The notes beneath the pieces are model-generated. The model was not told where the DNA came from. It saw nothing but the letters and a program-made list of their open reading frames with translations, and ran no database searches. 64,000 bases of DNA from Paenibacillus faecalis (lineage in GTDB: Bacteria; Bacillota; Bacilli; Paenibacillales; Paenibacillaceae), in contig NZ_LT985747.1 of the NCBI RefSeq assembly GCF_900289175.1, positions 2,694,624-2,758,623 of the forward strand, given 5' to 3'. Position 1 is the first letter of the stretch, and each line of letters opens with the position of its first letter. Of the stretch, positions 34,503-43,428 are shown one piece after another. The translations under genes and the position numbers were made by a program.

Positions 34503-34596
34503 CCTGTAGCCTCCTTTGATTAAAAACGGCATGACTGCCAAAACTAATGCATAAGCTGTATTATATCAAATTTTTCGAGAAAGAAGGATCAGGACC

Positions 34597-34749
34597 ATGA
34601 AGAGCTATCAAGGTACGAAATCGATACATATGGTTGGACAAGCCTGGCAAATTAGAACGATGCTGAAGCAGTGGCAAAAACAGTGGGGCCCCGAAGTTAC
34701 AATTACAGAACTTTTGCTCCAAAACAAAACAAATCGATGCAGCAAATAA
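34597..34749 (+). CDS. mciZ: Mother-cell inhibitor of FtsZ, MciZ
   Basis: 50-residue peptide from an ATG with GAAGGATCAGG upstream. Its central part, HMVGQAWQIRTMLKQW, aligns with the FtsZ-binding segment of Bacillus MciZ (VGKAWEIRAKLKEY pattern): a short strand then an amphipathic helix. MciZ caps FtsZ filaments and blocks Z-ring formation in the mother cell. In Bacillus the gene also lies next to nudF, and here it is divergent from it. The C-terminus is longer (about 10 residues) than the 40-residue Bacillus form. Too short to be found by ordinary ORF calling. Confidence 0.85.
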   Translation: MKSYQGTKSIHMVGQAWQIRTMLKQWQKQWGPEVTITELLLQNKTNRCSK

Positions 34750-34858
34750 CAAAAACATAGGCCTTTCGACTTAAAAATCGACTTTGTTCTGTTTTTTTCG
34801 TAAAAATACCATGACCAATCCCCTTTTGCATGTGTTCTATTAAATGGGAGGTTTCGAT

Positions 34859-36058
34859 GTGCGATATCTTATAAATAGAGAACCCGAAAGTAACGCTGAG
34901 CCGCCAAAACAAGCTTATGAGCTTGGCAAGTGGCATAAAAACCGCGGACATTATGAAGAAGCTTTGTCGTGCTTTAAACAGGCTGCAATGGCGGCAAGTT
35001 ATAAAGCACCGACCGACATGGAGCGTTTAGCTTTAAGCTTAATCGAATACGGACGTTTGAGTGCCAAATTAAACAAAAATACAGAAGCGGCTGAAGCATT
35101 CAAGCAAGCTCTGGTCTGTGGAATGCCTTACGCTGCAGAAGCCTTGAAAGAATGGGCTTTGTTAATGTATCAAGCAGGTAGTAGTGACCAGGAAATATAT
35201 AGTCGTCTTTTATCCGAGATGCCTTCACCTTCCATTAACCTCTCCATACTCGGACATGCACTGAAAGTAATCGGAGCTTATACCGAAGCCTCACTTTGTT
35301 TTCAAATGACTCCATATACGGATACACCGACTGGAATCGCTCATGCTCATTGTCTAATCAACGATGGTCGGTTAGAAGAAGCCATGAACTTGCTTGTCCG
35401 CTTGAATCATAAATCTATCTCCGCAGATTGGATACAAGACAGCCACTCTGATTGGATCAGCCTCACCATGTTCTTGTGCAAATGGCGCCTGAACGGCTCC
35501 CTTCCCTATCTTCCTGCTTCCGATGATGATCGATACAAGCTTGCTAAAGCTGCCGCTTCACTCGGCATGATCACTGAAGCCGATTTCCTGGTATCGACTG
35601 AAGGAGCTATTGGAGAATGTGCCCTCATTTGTATGCTTTATATCGAAGGGTATACAACATTGGCTGGAACCCGAATCAGCCGTTTGCCAGATCAAACGTT
35701 TATTCAGTCACACCCCTATCAGAGTCTACTTCAATTTGTTACCGCAGAACGACTGTATGACCTGGGTGATTTTGAAAAAGCCTCTGTTCTATTTAAAAAC
35801 CTGCGGTTATCTTGCCCTGAGCATACAAGTGCCAAATTTGGAGAAGCGGCCTGTTACTTACAATCTGCTCTACTTTCCCTTTCTTCTCGTTTTTCCAAAA
35901 AAAGCAGTTCTGATGGAACAGAGAGAAAAATTTTCAAATATATGCACAGCATTAACGCAGCACTCCACATCGTGGAGAATACCAATTGGCATACCTATTG
36001 GACACCGGCTCAACTCCGCCGCGAAAATCCGGCTGACCGTTCAAAAATGCTGAATTAA
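34859..36058 (+). CDS. Tetratricopeptide-repeat protein, unknown function
   Basis: 399 residues from a GTG 7 bases after GGGAGG (the ATG five codons earlier overlaps the ribosome site). TPR-like helix pairs are visible near residues 17-50 (AYELGKWHKNRGHYEEALSC), 60-95 (LIEYGRLSAKLNKNTEAAEA), 130-165 (ALKVIGAYTEASLCF) and 300-330 (AERLYDLGDFEKASVLF). No catalytic domain, signal peptide or membrane helix. Codon choice differs slightly from the surrounding minus-strand genes. It is the only long plus-strand gene in the core part of the window. TPR repeats bind partner proteins; the partner is unknown. Confidence 0.7.
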   Translation: MRYLINREPESNAEPPKQAYELGKWHKNRGHYEEALSCFKQAAMAASYKAPTDMERLALSLIEYGRLSAKLNKNTEAAEAFKQALVCGMPYAAEALKEWALLMYQAGSSDQEIYSRLLSEMPSPSINLSILGHALKVIGAYTEASLCFQMTPYTDTPTGIAHAHCLINDGRLEEAMNLLVRLNHKSISADWIQDSHSDWISLTMFLCKWRLNGSLPYLPASDDDRYKLAKAAASLGMITEADFLVSTEGAIGECALICMLYIEGYTTLAGTRISRLPDQTFIQSHPYQSLLQFVTAERLYDLGDFEKASVLFKNLRLSCPEHTSAKFGEAACYLQSALLSLSSRFSKKSSSDGTERKIFKYMHSINAALHIVENTNWHTYWTPAQLRRENPADRSKMLN

Positions 36059-36090
36059 ACATATAAAAAAAGACTATCCCCAAAAGAGAA

Positions 36091-36205
36091 CGAAGCAATT
36101 CTGGAAAAGCGGTAGCGGTCGCCTTTGTCCCCAATATATCTTCCTTGTAAAATGAATTCAGGATATTCGGGGGCAAGAGCGATTGGAGGAATGCTTCGTT
36201 CCGAT
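36091..36205. repeat. 115 bp imperfect palindrome
   Basis: Outer arms AACGAAGCAATTC and GAATGCTTCGTT, a middle pair of TCGCctttgTCCCC with GGGGcaagaGCGA, and an inner pair AATATATCttCC with GGATATT form one long, nearly continuous hairpin around a loop of about 20 bases. It lies in the gap between the TPR gene and the peptidase gene and codes for nothing. It could be a palindromic repeat element or a structured RNA. Confidence 0.55.
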
Positions 36206-36219
36206 AGCGTCCTTAGAAC

Positions 36220-36279
36220 AGACAAAGGAGCCGCCCGGGTCAATGGACCTTTTGGGACAGCTCCTTGCTAATTTTTTTA
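36220..36279. terminator. Hairpin between converging genes, likely bidirectional terminator
   Basis: AAGGAGC (36225-36231) pairs with GCTCCTT (36260-36266), with an inner GGTC/GACC-type stem. A T tract on the plus side (ATTTTTTTAG) is strong, the minus side weaker. It ends transcripts of the TPR gene and possibly the peptidase gene. Confidence 0.65.
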
Positions 36280-36288
36280 GTTATAGCT

Positions 36289-37416
36289 TCAGCCCTTCGC
36301 TGCTTCTTGTACAATCGCAACAACAATCTGCGCCGCCTTTACCAGATCAGCAGCCTTGATGCGTTCATTGGTCGTATGGATTTCCTCATATCCAACTGCG
36401 AGGTTTACAGTTGGAACGCCTAAACCATTAAATACATTGGCATCGCTGCCCCCACCAGAATGGAACGTACGGCCTGACATGCCCAGTCCTTCAATCGCAC
36501 GCTTGGCGAGCTGAACAACAGGATCGTTCTCGTTGAAGCTGAATGCTGGGTATACTATTTCACTGCGGAATTCACTTGTTGCATGGTTTTCACGTACTGT
36601 CATTTCCAGTGCTTCACGCATTTGATCAACTTGTTTTTCCACTTTTTCCTGCACAATGCTTCTGGCTTCTGCATCAATCTGTACATAATCGCACACGATG
36701 TTGGTCGGACCGCCGCCATGGAATTTTCCAATATTAGCAGTCGTTTCTTTATCAATTCGACCAAGCTTCATTTTGGCGATGGATTTGGCAGCCACCTGAA
36801 TGGCACTGATGCCATCCTCCGGATTCACTCCTGCATGAGCTGATTTTCCGGTGATCGTCATCGTTATCTTCGCCTGAGTGGGCGCTGCGACTGCAATCGC
36901 CCCTACTTCTCCATTCGAATCGAGCGCATAGCCGAGATCGGCATCCAAATGTTTAGGGTCCAAAGCTCGTGCCCCCATAAGCCCAGATTCTTCACCAGCG
37001 GTAATAATAAATTGAATTTGACCATGCGGGATTTTATGTTCCTTGATTACGCGGATAGCTTCGAGAAGGGCAGCGATACCAGCTTTATCATCCGAACCAA
37101 GAATGGTCGTGCCGTCACTGCGAATCCAACCGTCTTCTCCGAGTATAGGCTTAATGCCCTTTCCTGGAGTTACCGTATCCATATGGCAAGTAAAGAGCAG
37201 TTTAGGAGCTTTATCCACCTGCTCTGCCTCCCAGGTGATGATCAGATTTCCAGAGCCATGTCCCGTTTTATCCTTGGAGTCATCCTCGACGACTTGAAGC
37301 CCCAAACTTCCAAACTTCTCTTTAAGCACAACCGATATCTGTTCTTCATGCTTCGTCTCGCTGTCTACACGTACCAATTCCATAAATTCATTGACAATGC
37401 GTTCTTGTGAAATCAT
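36289..37416 (-). CDS. M20-family peptidase, YqjE/peptidase T-like
   Basis: 375 residues. Metal-binding His in FTCHMDTVTPG, the bridging Asp in LGSDDKAGIAALLEAI, catalytic Glu in ITAGEESGLMGA, an Asp/Glu pair further on (ALDSNGEVGA) and the last His in HSGGGSDANVFNGLG. The dimerisation domain lies between about residues 180 and 295. The family cleaves N-terminal residues from tri- or dipeptides; close relatives are called peptidase T-like YqjE. Monocistronic, with a hairpin downstream. Confidence 0.88.
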   Translation of the reverse strand: MISQERIVNEFMELVRVDSETKHEEQISVVLKEKFGSLGLQVVEDDSKDKTGHGSGNLIITWEAEQVDKAPKLLFTCHMDTVTPGKGIKPILGEDGWIRSDGTTILGSDDKAGIAALLEAIRVIKEHKIPHGQIQFIITAGEESGLMGARALDPKHLDADLGYALDSNGEVGAIAVAAPTQAKITMTITGKSAHAGVNPEDGISAIQVAAKSIAKMKLGRIDKETTANIGKFHGGGPTNIVCDYVQIDAEARSIVQEKVEKQVDQMREALEMTVRENHATSEFRSEIVYPAFSFNENDPVVQLAKRAIEGLGMSGRTFHSGGGSDANVFNGLGVPTVNLAVGYEEIHTTNERIKAADLVKAAQIVVAIVQEAAKG

Positions 37417-37524
37417 TAGACTTTCCTCTCTTTCCTGGATGAGTTACAATATGACTTATAAGTTATGAAAGCAATCATTGGTCTATATGTTCATCATTTA
37501 AACTTAATCCAAAGGAGTCACACC

Positions 37525-37626
37525 ATGCAACGTAAAAAATTGTTTCGTCTCGCCATCTATATCATGCTAGCTGCCATGATCGGCTCTACGATTTTTATTG
37601 TTATTGAACCATTTCTTCTGCGATAA
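37525..37626 (+). CDS. prli42: Prli42-like stressosome-associated peptide
   Basis: 33-residue peptide starting MQRKKLFRLAIYIMLAAMIG, preceded by AAAGGAG at 7 bases. A short basic N-terminus followed by a single hydrophobic helix and a short tail match the small Prli42-type membrane peptides that tether the stressosome to the membrane in Listeria and Bacillus. It sits alone between a peptidase and lipB. Recognised from size, the KK start and the helix composition, so moderately sure. Confidence 0.7.
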   Translation: MQRKKLFRLAIYIMLAAMIGSTIFIVIEPFLLR

Positions 37627-37644
37627 GGTTTTGACTGCCTACAA

Positions 37645-38328
37645 TCAACCTTGACATTGAATCTCATAAGGAAACACCCGGGTGAAATAAGGAATGATCT
37701 CCCGGGCGACTTCCTCTACCTCCAAATGCTTTCCTGTACATTCTTCCAGGGAGGTCACGCCAAACTCCTGTATTCCGCAAGGGATAATGCCTGAAAAACC
37801 ATCCTTCTCAATGCCTGACTTCACATTAAGAGCAAAGCCGTGACTTGTTACGAACCCTCGATAATTTCGGCATTTGTTAAATTTGACCCCAATGGCACAA
37901 ATTTTGCGGTCCCCGACCCACACCCCGGTATATTTCGGTTTTCGCCCGGACTTAATTCCAAAATCGGCCAGATAATTGATGATCACCTGCTCTACGTCTC
38001 GCAAGTATTTGTGAAGATCCAGGTTCGGCCCACCCTCTAGAAACAACAGCGGATATCCGACCAATTGACCGGGTCCATGATATGTAATATCGCCTCCGCG
38101 ATCGATCTCAAACAGACTGATTCCCTTGTCTTTCAGTTCGTCTTTACTGAGAAGCAAATGCTCCGGATGCCGCTGTGAGCCCATCGTATAGGTAGGGGGA
38201 TGCTGCAGGAGCATCAAACACTCGCTTGCTTCCCCCTGATCGATTTCTTTTACTCGCTTCTTTTGCAGGTCCCAGGCTGCTCCATAGTCCATCATCGGTG
38301 TATACGATACTTCCAGTGTTTTCTTCAT
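37645..38328 (-). CDS. lipB: Octanoyltransferase
   Basis: 227 residues. Core motif RGGDITYHGPGQLVGYP, the acceptor-site KICAIGVKFN, and the catalytic Cys in FSGIIPCGIQEFGVTSL (with the Lys of the pair in KICAIGVK). Moves octanoyl from acyl carrier protein to the lipoyl domains of dehydrogenase E2 subunits, the first step of lipoate assembly. It follows the E2 gene by 57 bases on the same strand, so cofactor supply and target are co-transcribed. The start ATG has no overlapping competitor. Confidence 0.95.
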   Translation of the reverse strand: MKKTLEVSYTPMMDYGAAWDLQKKRVKEIDQGEASECLMLLQHPPTYTMGSQRHPEHLLLSKDELKDKGISLFEIDRGGDITYHGPGQLVGYPLLFLEGGPNLDLHKYLRDVEQVIINYLADFGIKSGRKPKYTGVWVGDRKICAIGVKFNKCRNYRGFVTSHGFALNVKSGIEKDGFSGIIPCGIQEFGVTSLEECTGKHLEVEEVAREIIPYFTRVFPYEIQCQG

Positions 38329-38384
38329 CCTGGTGCGCCTTCTTTCTTAGAATTACAGTATGATATTGGCAAGATATACGACAC

Positions 38385-39788
38385 TTAATACAACTTGGTA
38401 TCCATCGTAAATCCTTCCAGATTATCTTTCACACGCTGCAAAAATCTACCGCAAATAACACCATCCAATATTCTGTGGTCCAAAGAGAGACATATATTGG
38501 CCATCGAGCGAACCGCAATCATATCATTGATGACGACCGGTTTTTTTACGATGGATTCAAACGTTAGAATGGCCGCTTGCGGATAGTTGATGATCGGATA
38601 AGACAAAATAGAACCGAAGGAGCCTGTGTTGTTCACCGTAAAAGTACCGCCTTGCATATCGTCTAATGTAAGCTTGCCCTCACGGGTTTTCCGGGCTAGT
38701 TCATCAATTTCACGTGCTAATCCGGCAATGTTTTTCTGGTCCGCTCTCTTGATGACAGGTGTCATCACTGAATCCTCGGTTCCAACGGCAAGAGAAAGGT
38801 TAATATCCCGTTTAACAACGATTTTATCGACTGCCCAGAACGAATTCATGATGGGATAATCCTTAATCGCGTTGACAACAGCTTTCAGCAAAAAGGCCAG
38901 ATAGGTCAAATTTACGCCCTCATTCCGCTTAAACTCATCCTTGAGCTTGTTTCGAAGCAAAACAAGATTGGTCACATCAACCTCAATCATCGTCCAGGCA
39001 TGAGGAATTTCAGAAACACTTTGACGCATATTTCTGGCGATCGTGTTGCGAATTGGCGTTACGTCAATAAAATAATCGTTTCTTCCGTGCCCTACTCCTT
39101 CGACTTCGATCGTTGGAATTTTTGGGGACTCGGTCAAGTGAAGACCCGAATGCCGTACATTAGGGATAGCTGTTCCAAGCGGTGGACTGGACTCCCCTTG
39201 AGATTGAAACATCCCTGTGAATTGTGAAGGAGAAACGGTCGAATGATGATCCGGTGCCTGAACAGGTGTCTGATGTTGAACTGGTGCTTCCTCCGGTTTG
39301 CTGCGGGCAGTCCTTTCATTTTTTCCTTGTTCAATGAACAACAAGACATCTTTCCGCGTAATTCGGCCTCCCATACCGGTTCCTTTAACTTGGTTAAGGT
39401 CAATGTGATGTTCTGCTGCCAAACTTTGTACAGCCGGAGAATAACGCGCACGCATCGAATGATCGACCTCAGCAGCGCTTTGTCTGGATGCTGGCCGGGA
39501 CTGCGCTGGTGATGTTATTTCGACTGTGTCGCTTTCAGCGGTTAAAATACGGCAGATCATTTCACCAACACTAACGGTCTGACCTTCCTCTGCCAAAATT
39601 TCACCCATGATTCCGTCCATCGTTGACGGTATTTCTGCATTTACCTTATCAGTCATCACTTCACAGATTGGTTCATATTGTTCAATGCGGTCTCCCGGCT
39701 TTTTCAACCACTTTCCAATCGTAGCGGAAACGAGCGACTCCGCCAGCTGCGGCATCGCCACATCCATCATTTTCCCGTTTTCCGACAT
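38385..39788 (-). CDS. bkdB: Dihydrolipoamide acyltransferase (E2) of the branched-chain oxoacid dehydrogenase
   Basis: 467 residues from the ATG eight bases after AAGGAG (the track begins two codons earlier at a GTG). N-terminal lipoyl domain with lipoyl Lys48 in CEVMTDKVNAEIPST; a Ser/Gln/Pro-rich linker; a peripheral-subunit-binding domain (RYSPAVQSLAAEH... GTGMGGRITRKDVL) around 110-150; another linker; and the catalytic domain ending SLDHRILDGVICGRFL (His-x3-Asp-Gly). Last gene of lpdV-bkdAA-bkdAB-bkdB. DKV rather than DKA in the lipoyl loop is usual for the branched-chain type. Confidence 0.93.
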   Translation of the reverse strand: MSENGKMMDVAMPQLAESLVSATIGKWLKKPGDRIEQYEPICEVMTDKVNAEIPSTMDGIMGEILAEEGQTVSVGEMICRILTAESDTVEITSPAQSRPASRQSAAEVDHSMRARYSPAVQSLAAEHHIDLNQVKGTGMGGRITRKDVLLFIEQGKNERTARSKPEEAPVQHQTPVQAPDHHSTVSPSQFTGMFQSQGESSPPLGTAIPNVRHSGLHLTESPKIPTIEVEGVGHGRNDYFIDVTPIRNTIARNMRQSVSEIPHAWTMIEVDVTNLVLLRNKLKDEFKRNEGVNLTYLAFLLKAVVNAIKDYPIMNSFWAVDKIVVKRDINLSLAVGTEDSVMTPVIKRADQKNIAGLAREIDELARKTREGKLTLDDMQGGTFTVNNTGSFGSILSYPIINYPQAAILTFESIVKKPVVINDMIAVRSMANICLSLDHRILDGVICGRFLQRVKDNLEGFTMDTKLY

Positions 39789-39807
39789 GCTCACAACTCC
39801 TTGTATC

Positions 39808-40794
39808 TTAATAGAGCGCCAGTTGACGCATGGATTCTTTCACTTTGTCCTTGTTCAGCATATAAAATTTCTCCATTGGAGGACTGATCGGCATCGCAGG
39901 TACATCCGGTGCGCACAATCGCATAATCGGAGCGTCCAGCTCATACAAGCAGTGCTCTGCAACAATGGCAGCAACTTCAGCCCCAACGCCTCCGGTTTTG
40001 TTATCCTCATGTACAATCAACACTTTTCCGGTCGTACGGGCGGCCTCTATAATAGCCTCCTGGTCAAGCGGCTGTAGTGTTCTAAGGTCCAGAACGTGTG
40101 TGGTGATTCCCTCTTCCCGTTCAAGTTCCTCTGCAGCCTGCATGACAAAATGCAACGGCTGGCTGTAGCCGATAACCGTAATGTCGGTACCTGTTCTCAA
40201 CAGATTCGCTTTGCCGATCGGAACCGTGTAATCCTCTTCAGGAACGTCACCTTTAATGAGCTTGTAACATTTTTTGTTCTCGAAAAAAAGCACCGGGTCC
40301 GGATCACGTACAGCCGCCTTCAGCAGCCCTTTCGCATCGTAAGCTGTAAATGGAGCTACGATCTTAAGACCAGGTGTCCCAAAGAATACAGACTCGGGAC
40401 ATTGGGAATGATAAAGACCACCAAAGATGCCCCCGCCGATCGGAGCACGGATAACGACAGGACAACTCCAGTCATTGTTGGAGCGATAGCGGATTTTTGC
40501 CGCCTCACTAATGATCTGATTGGTTGCAGGCAGCATAAAATCGGAATACTGCATTTCAGCGATCGGCTTCATGCCATACATAGCTGCGCCGATGGCTACA
40601 CCGGCTATAGCCGATTCAGAAAGCGGTGTATCCATCACCCGCATTTCTCCGAACTGCTCCATTAGCCCCTTCGTTGTCGTAAACACGCCGCCTTTTACGC
40701 CGACATCCTCACCAAGAACGAATACGTTCTCATCCCGCTCCATTTCTTCCTTCATGGCGAGGCGAATAGCATCGATATATTCCATAACGGCCAT
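39808..40794 (-). CDS. bkdAB: Branched-chain 2-oxoacid dehydrogenase E1 beta subunit
   Basis: 328 residues. Transketolase-like pyrimidine-binding domain with FVLGEDVGVKGGVFTTTKGL (catalytic Glu region) and DFMLPATNQIISEAAKIRYR, followed by the C-terminal transketolase domain with VLIVHEDNKTGGVGAEVAAI. Pairs with E1 alpha, whose gene ends 2 bases upstream of its start (AGGAGGACG precedes the ATG). With E2 and E3 it supplies branched acyl-CoA primers for iso/anteiso fatty acids. Confidence 0.93.
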   Translation of the reverse strand: MAVMEYIDAIRLAMKEEMERDENVFVLGEDVGVKGGVFTTTKGLMEQFGEMRVMDTPLSESAIAGVAIGAAMYGMKPIAEMQYSDFMLPATNQIISEAAKIRYRSNNDWSCPVVIRAPIGGGIFGGLYHSQCPESVFFGTPGLKIVAPFTAYDAKGLLKAAVRDPDPVLFFENKKCYKLIKGDVPEEDYTVPIGKANLLRTGTDITVIGYSQPLHFVMQAAEELEREEGITTHVLDLRTLQPLDQEAIIEAARTTGKVLIVHEDNKTGGVGAEVAAIVAEHCLYELDAPIMRLCAPDVPAMPISPPMEKFYMLNKDKVKESMRQLALY

Positions 40795-40796
40795 TT

Positions 40797-41822
40797 CTAT
40801 CGTCCTCCTTCATTCTCGGCGTATACATAACGCAGCGTATCTTCCGGCTTCGGAAAAGGAGCCTGGTCCGCATATTCTGTCGCTTCTTTAATTTCCAGGT
40901 TTACCTGCGCGATCAAGTCCTGCTCTTTATTTTCATCCCACAATCCGGCTTCGATTAAATATGCTTTAAAACGGGCTACCCCTTCGTTCTTCCAGTTCTC
41001 TTCAACCTCTTCTTTCGTCCGATACGCCAAATCGTTATCCGATGTAGAGTGAGGTGACAAGCGGTACATCATCGCCTCAATCAAGGTTGGTCCTTCACCG
41101 CGTATAGCTCTATCCCGCGCTTCCTTAACAGCCGCATACACTTCAAGCGCATCGTTACCGTCTACACGAACACCTGGAAAGCCATAGCCAAGCGCACGGT
41201 CGCTAACCTTCCCGCCAAGCTGCTTGTGTGCGGGGATTGAGATTGCATACTGATTATTTTCACACATGATAATGACCGGAAGCTTATTGACCCCGGCAAA
41301 GTTACACCCTTCATGAAAATCTCCCTGATTGCTAGAACCTTCCCCAAACGTAACAAAAGATACAAAGTCTTTTTTCTGCATTTTTGCAGCTAAAGCAAAA
41401 CCGACAGCATGAGGAACCTGAGTAGTGACCGGGCTCGATCCTGTTACGATTCGAAGCCTTTTGCTGCCGAAATGCCCTGGCATTTGACGGCCCCCGCTGT
41501 TAGGGTCTTCCGCCTTGGCGAAAGCGGAAAGCATCAGGTCCCGCGCTGTCATCCCAACCGCAAGCACAAATCCATAGTCACGGTAATAGGGAAGAAAATA
41601 ATCCTTTTCACGATCCAGAGCGAAAGCAGCGGCCACCTGACAAGCTTCCTGTCCAACCCCAGAAACGTGAAAATTGATTTTCCCCGCCCGCTGAAGAAGC
41701 AAATTCCGCTCATCAAACTTACGGGCCAGCATCATATATTTGTACATGTCCAGTACTTGTCCATCTGTCAATCCAAGCTGTTCATGCCTGCTGTTTGCAG
41801 TCATCCTTTTCTGTTCTTTCAT
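40797..41822 (-). CDS. bkdAA: Branched-chain 2-oxoacid dehydrogenase E1 alpha subunit
   Basis: 341 residues. Thiamine-diphosphate motif GEGSSNQGDFHEGCNFAGV...NNQYAIS (GDG-variant to NN), and the phosphorylation-loop equivalent YRLSPHSTSDND. Preceded by AAGGAGGGATC. About 185 bases separate it from lpdV; no terminator is obvious in that gap, so co-transcription is likely. The family is E1 alpha of the pyruvate/branched-chain type; the branched-chain assignment comes from the neighbours and the absence of a separate pdhA-D layout. Confidence 0.92.
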   Translation of the reverse strand: MKEQKRMTANSRHEQLGLTDGQVLDMYKYMMLARKFDERNLLLQRAGKINFHVSGVGQEACQVAAAFALDREKDYFLPYYRDYGFVLAVGMTARDLMLSAFAKAEDPNSGGRQMPGHFGSKRLRIVTGSSPVTTQVPHAVGFALAAKMQKKDFVSFVTFGEGSSNQGDFHEGCNFAGVNKLPVIIMCENNQYAISIPAHKQLGGKVSDRALGYGFPGVRVDGNDALEVYAAVKEARDRAIRGEGPTLIEAMMYRLSPHSTSDNDLAYRTKEEVEENWKNEGVARFKAYLIEAGLWDENKEQDLIAQVNLEIKEATEYADQAPFPKPEDTLRYVYAENEGGR

Positions 41823-42006
41823 GGAGATCCCTCCTTAGTCATCACACCAGCCATCTAATACACAAGTCCATTTATCGTTATAACAGTGTATTATCCACTT
41901 CTCAGATCTAGTATTAAAACCTGGTACTAAGACTTGGCTTAATGCTATTATAATCCCTTTTTCCGTAAAAGGAAATGCGGGATTGCTTATCGAGAAAATC
42001 TCCTCT

Positions 42007-43428
42007 TCATATGCCGGTAGATCTCCCGTCAACAGCAAGCATAGCTTCACCGATGATTTCAGACAATGTTGGATGTGCATGAACCGAAGAACCGATTTCC
42101 CATGGCGTCGCATCCAATACCTGAGCAAGCGCCGCCTCACCAATAAGCTCCGTCACATGCGGACCGATCATATGTACTCCCAACAGATCATTCGTCGCTT
42201 TATCAGCAATAACTTTCACAAATCCGTCTTTCATTCCGTGCACGAGCGCTTTTCCATTAGCCTGAAAAGGAAATTTGCCGACCTTAATTTCATGCCCGCG
42301 TTTCAGCGCCTGTTTCTCGGTTAATCCGACGCTGGCCGCTTCTGGTCTTGTATAGATACAGCGAGGAATCCACTCTTGACGATAGGATAGATGCTTCTCA
42401 CCCGCTAAATGATGAACAGCCGTCATCCCTTCATGGCTTGCCGCATGAGCTAGCTGCATTCCCCCGATAATATCTCCAATTGCGTAAATATGCGGCTCGG
42501 TAGTTTGCATAAATTCATTGACTATAATAAGACCCTTATCGATTCGCACATCCGTATTCTCAAGACCGATGTTTTCTACATTCCCTTCACGGCCTACGGA
42601 CACCAGCAGCTTGTCTGCTGTTAGCAGATGCTCTTTATCACGATGGCGAACACCGATCATGATCTGGTTTTCTTTTATTTCACACGTATCGATTAGAAGC
42701 TCAGCTCCCGTCATGATCTTAATGCCTCTCGCCGATAAAAGCTTATACATTTCCTTGCCGATCTCCTCATCTTCGGCAGGCAGCAGTTGATTAGATGACT
42801 CTACGACCGTAACCTCTACGCCAAAATCATTTAGCATGGATGCCCACTCCATACCGATTACTCCACCGCCAACAATTATGATGGAACTAGGGAGCTCTTC
42901 CATCTGCAATGCATGGTCGCTAGTCATCACAAATTTTCCATCTGGCTCCAGCCCTTTGATTTGACGGGGACGAGAGCCTGTTGCAATCATGAGGTGAGTA
43001 GGGACGATCGTCTCCATCTCTCCATCCTTGAATTCAACAGCTACCGCGCCGCTACGGGGAGAAAATATTGAAGGACCGATTACCCGACCCTTACCGTAAA
43101 TAACACGAATTTTATTTTTTCGCATTAAATACTGTACTCCTTGATGAAGCTTCTCCACGATGTCTTCTTTTCTCTTTTGAACTTTCGCAAAGGACAGTCT
43201 TACCCCATCTACTTCAATTCCATAGTTTTCGCTTTCCTTCATTTCCGCAAACACTTCTGCACTACGCAGCAAAGCTTTGCTCGGAATACAGCCCCGATGC
43301 AGACATGTTCCTCCAAGCTTGTCTTGCTCAATGATCACTACGTCCTTCCCAAGCTGTGCAGCCCGAATAGCTGCCACATAACCACCGGTGCCTCCACCGA
43401 GAATCGCTACATCACATGTAATTGCCAC
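42007..43428 (-). CDS. lpdV: Dihydrolipoyl dehydrogenase (E3)
   Basis: 473 residues from a GTG (VAITCDVAILGGGTGGY) seven bases after GGAGG; the nine upstream codons overlap that site. FAD-binding GGGTGGYVAA, redox disulfide GGTCLHRGCIPSKALLRS, NAD-binding IVGGGVIGMEWASML, and the C-terminal HAHPTLSEI with the active-site His. Reoxidises lipoamide on E2. First gene of the bkd block, divergent from the DUF2627 gene. In Bacillus, bcd, buk and ptb precede lpdV; they are absent here. Confidence 0.94.
   Translation of the reverse strand: MAITCDVAILGGGTGGYVAAIRAAQLGKDVVIIEQDKLGGTCLHRGCIPSKALLRSAEVFAEMKESENYGIEVDGVRLSFAKVQKRKEDIVEKLHQGVQYLMRKNKIRVIYGKGRVIGPSIFSPRSGAVAVEFKDGEMETIVPTHLMIATGSRPRQIKGLEPDGKFVMTSDHALQMEELPSSIIIVGGGVIGMEWASMLNDFGVEVTVVESSNQLLPAEDEEIGKEMYKLLSARGIKIMTGAELLIDTCEIKENQIMIGVRHRDKEHLLTADKLLVSVGREGNVENIGLENTDVRIDKGLIIVNEFMQTTEPHIYAIGDIIGGMQLAHAASHEGMTAVHHLAGEKHLSYRQEWIPRCIYTRPEAASVGLTEKQALKRGHEIKVGKFPFQANGKALVHGMKDGFVKVIADKATNDLLGVHMIGPHVTELIGEAALAQVLDATPWEIGSSVHAHPTLSEIIGEAMLAVDGRSTGI

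Noticed and set aside
34561..34758. A 65-codon minus-strand ORF over the nudF-TPR gap
   Set aside because: It is antisense to mciZ, which has a ribosome site and a conserved FtsZ-binding motif.
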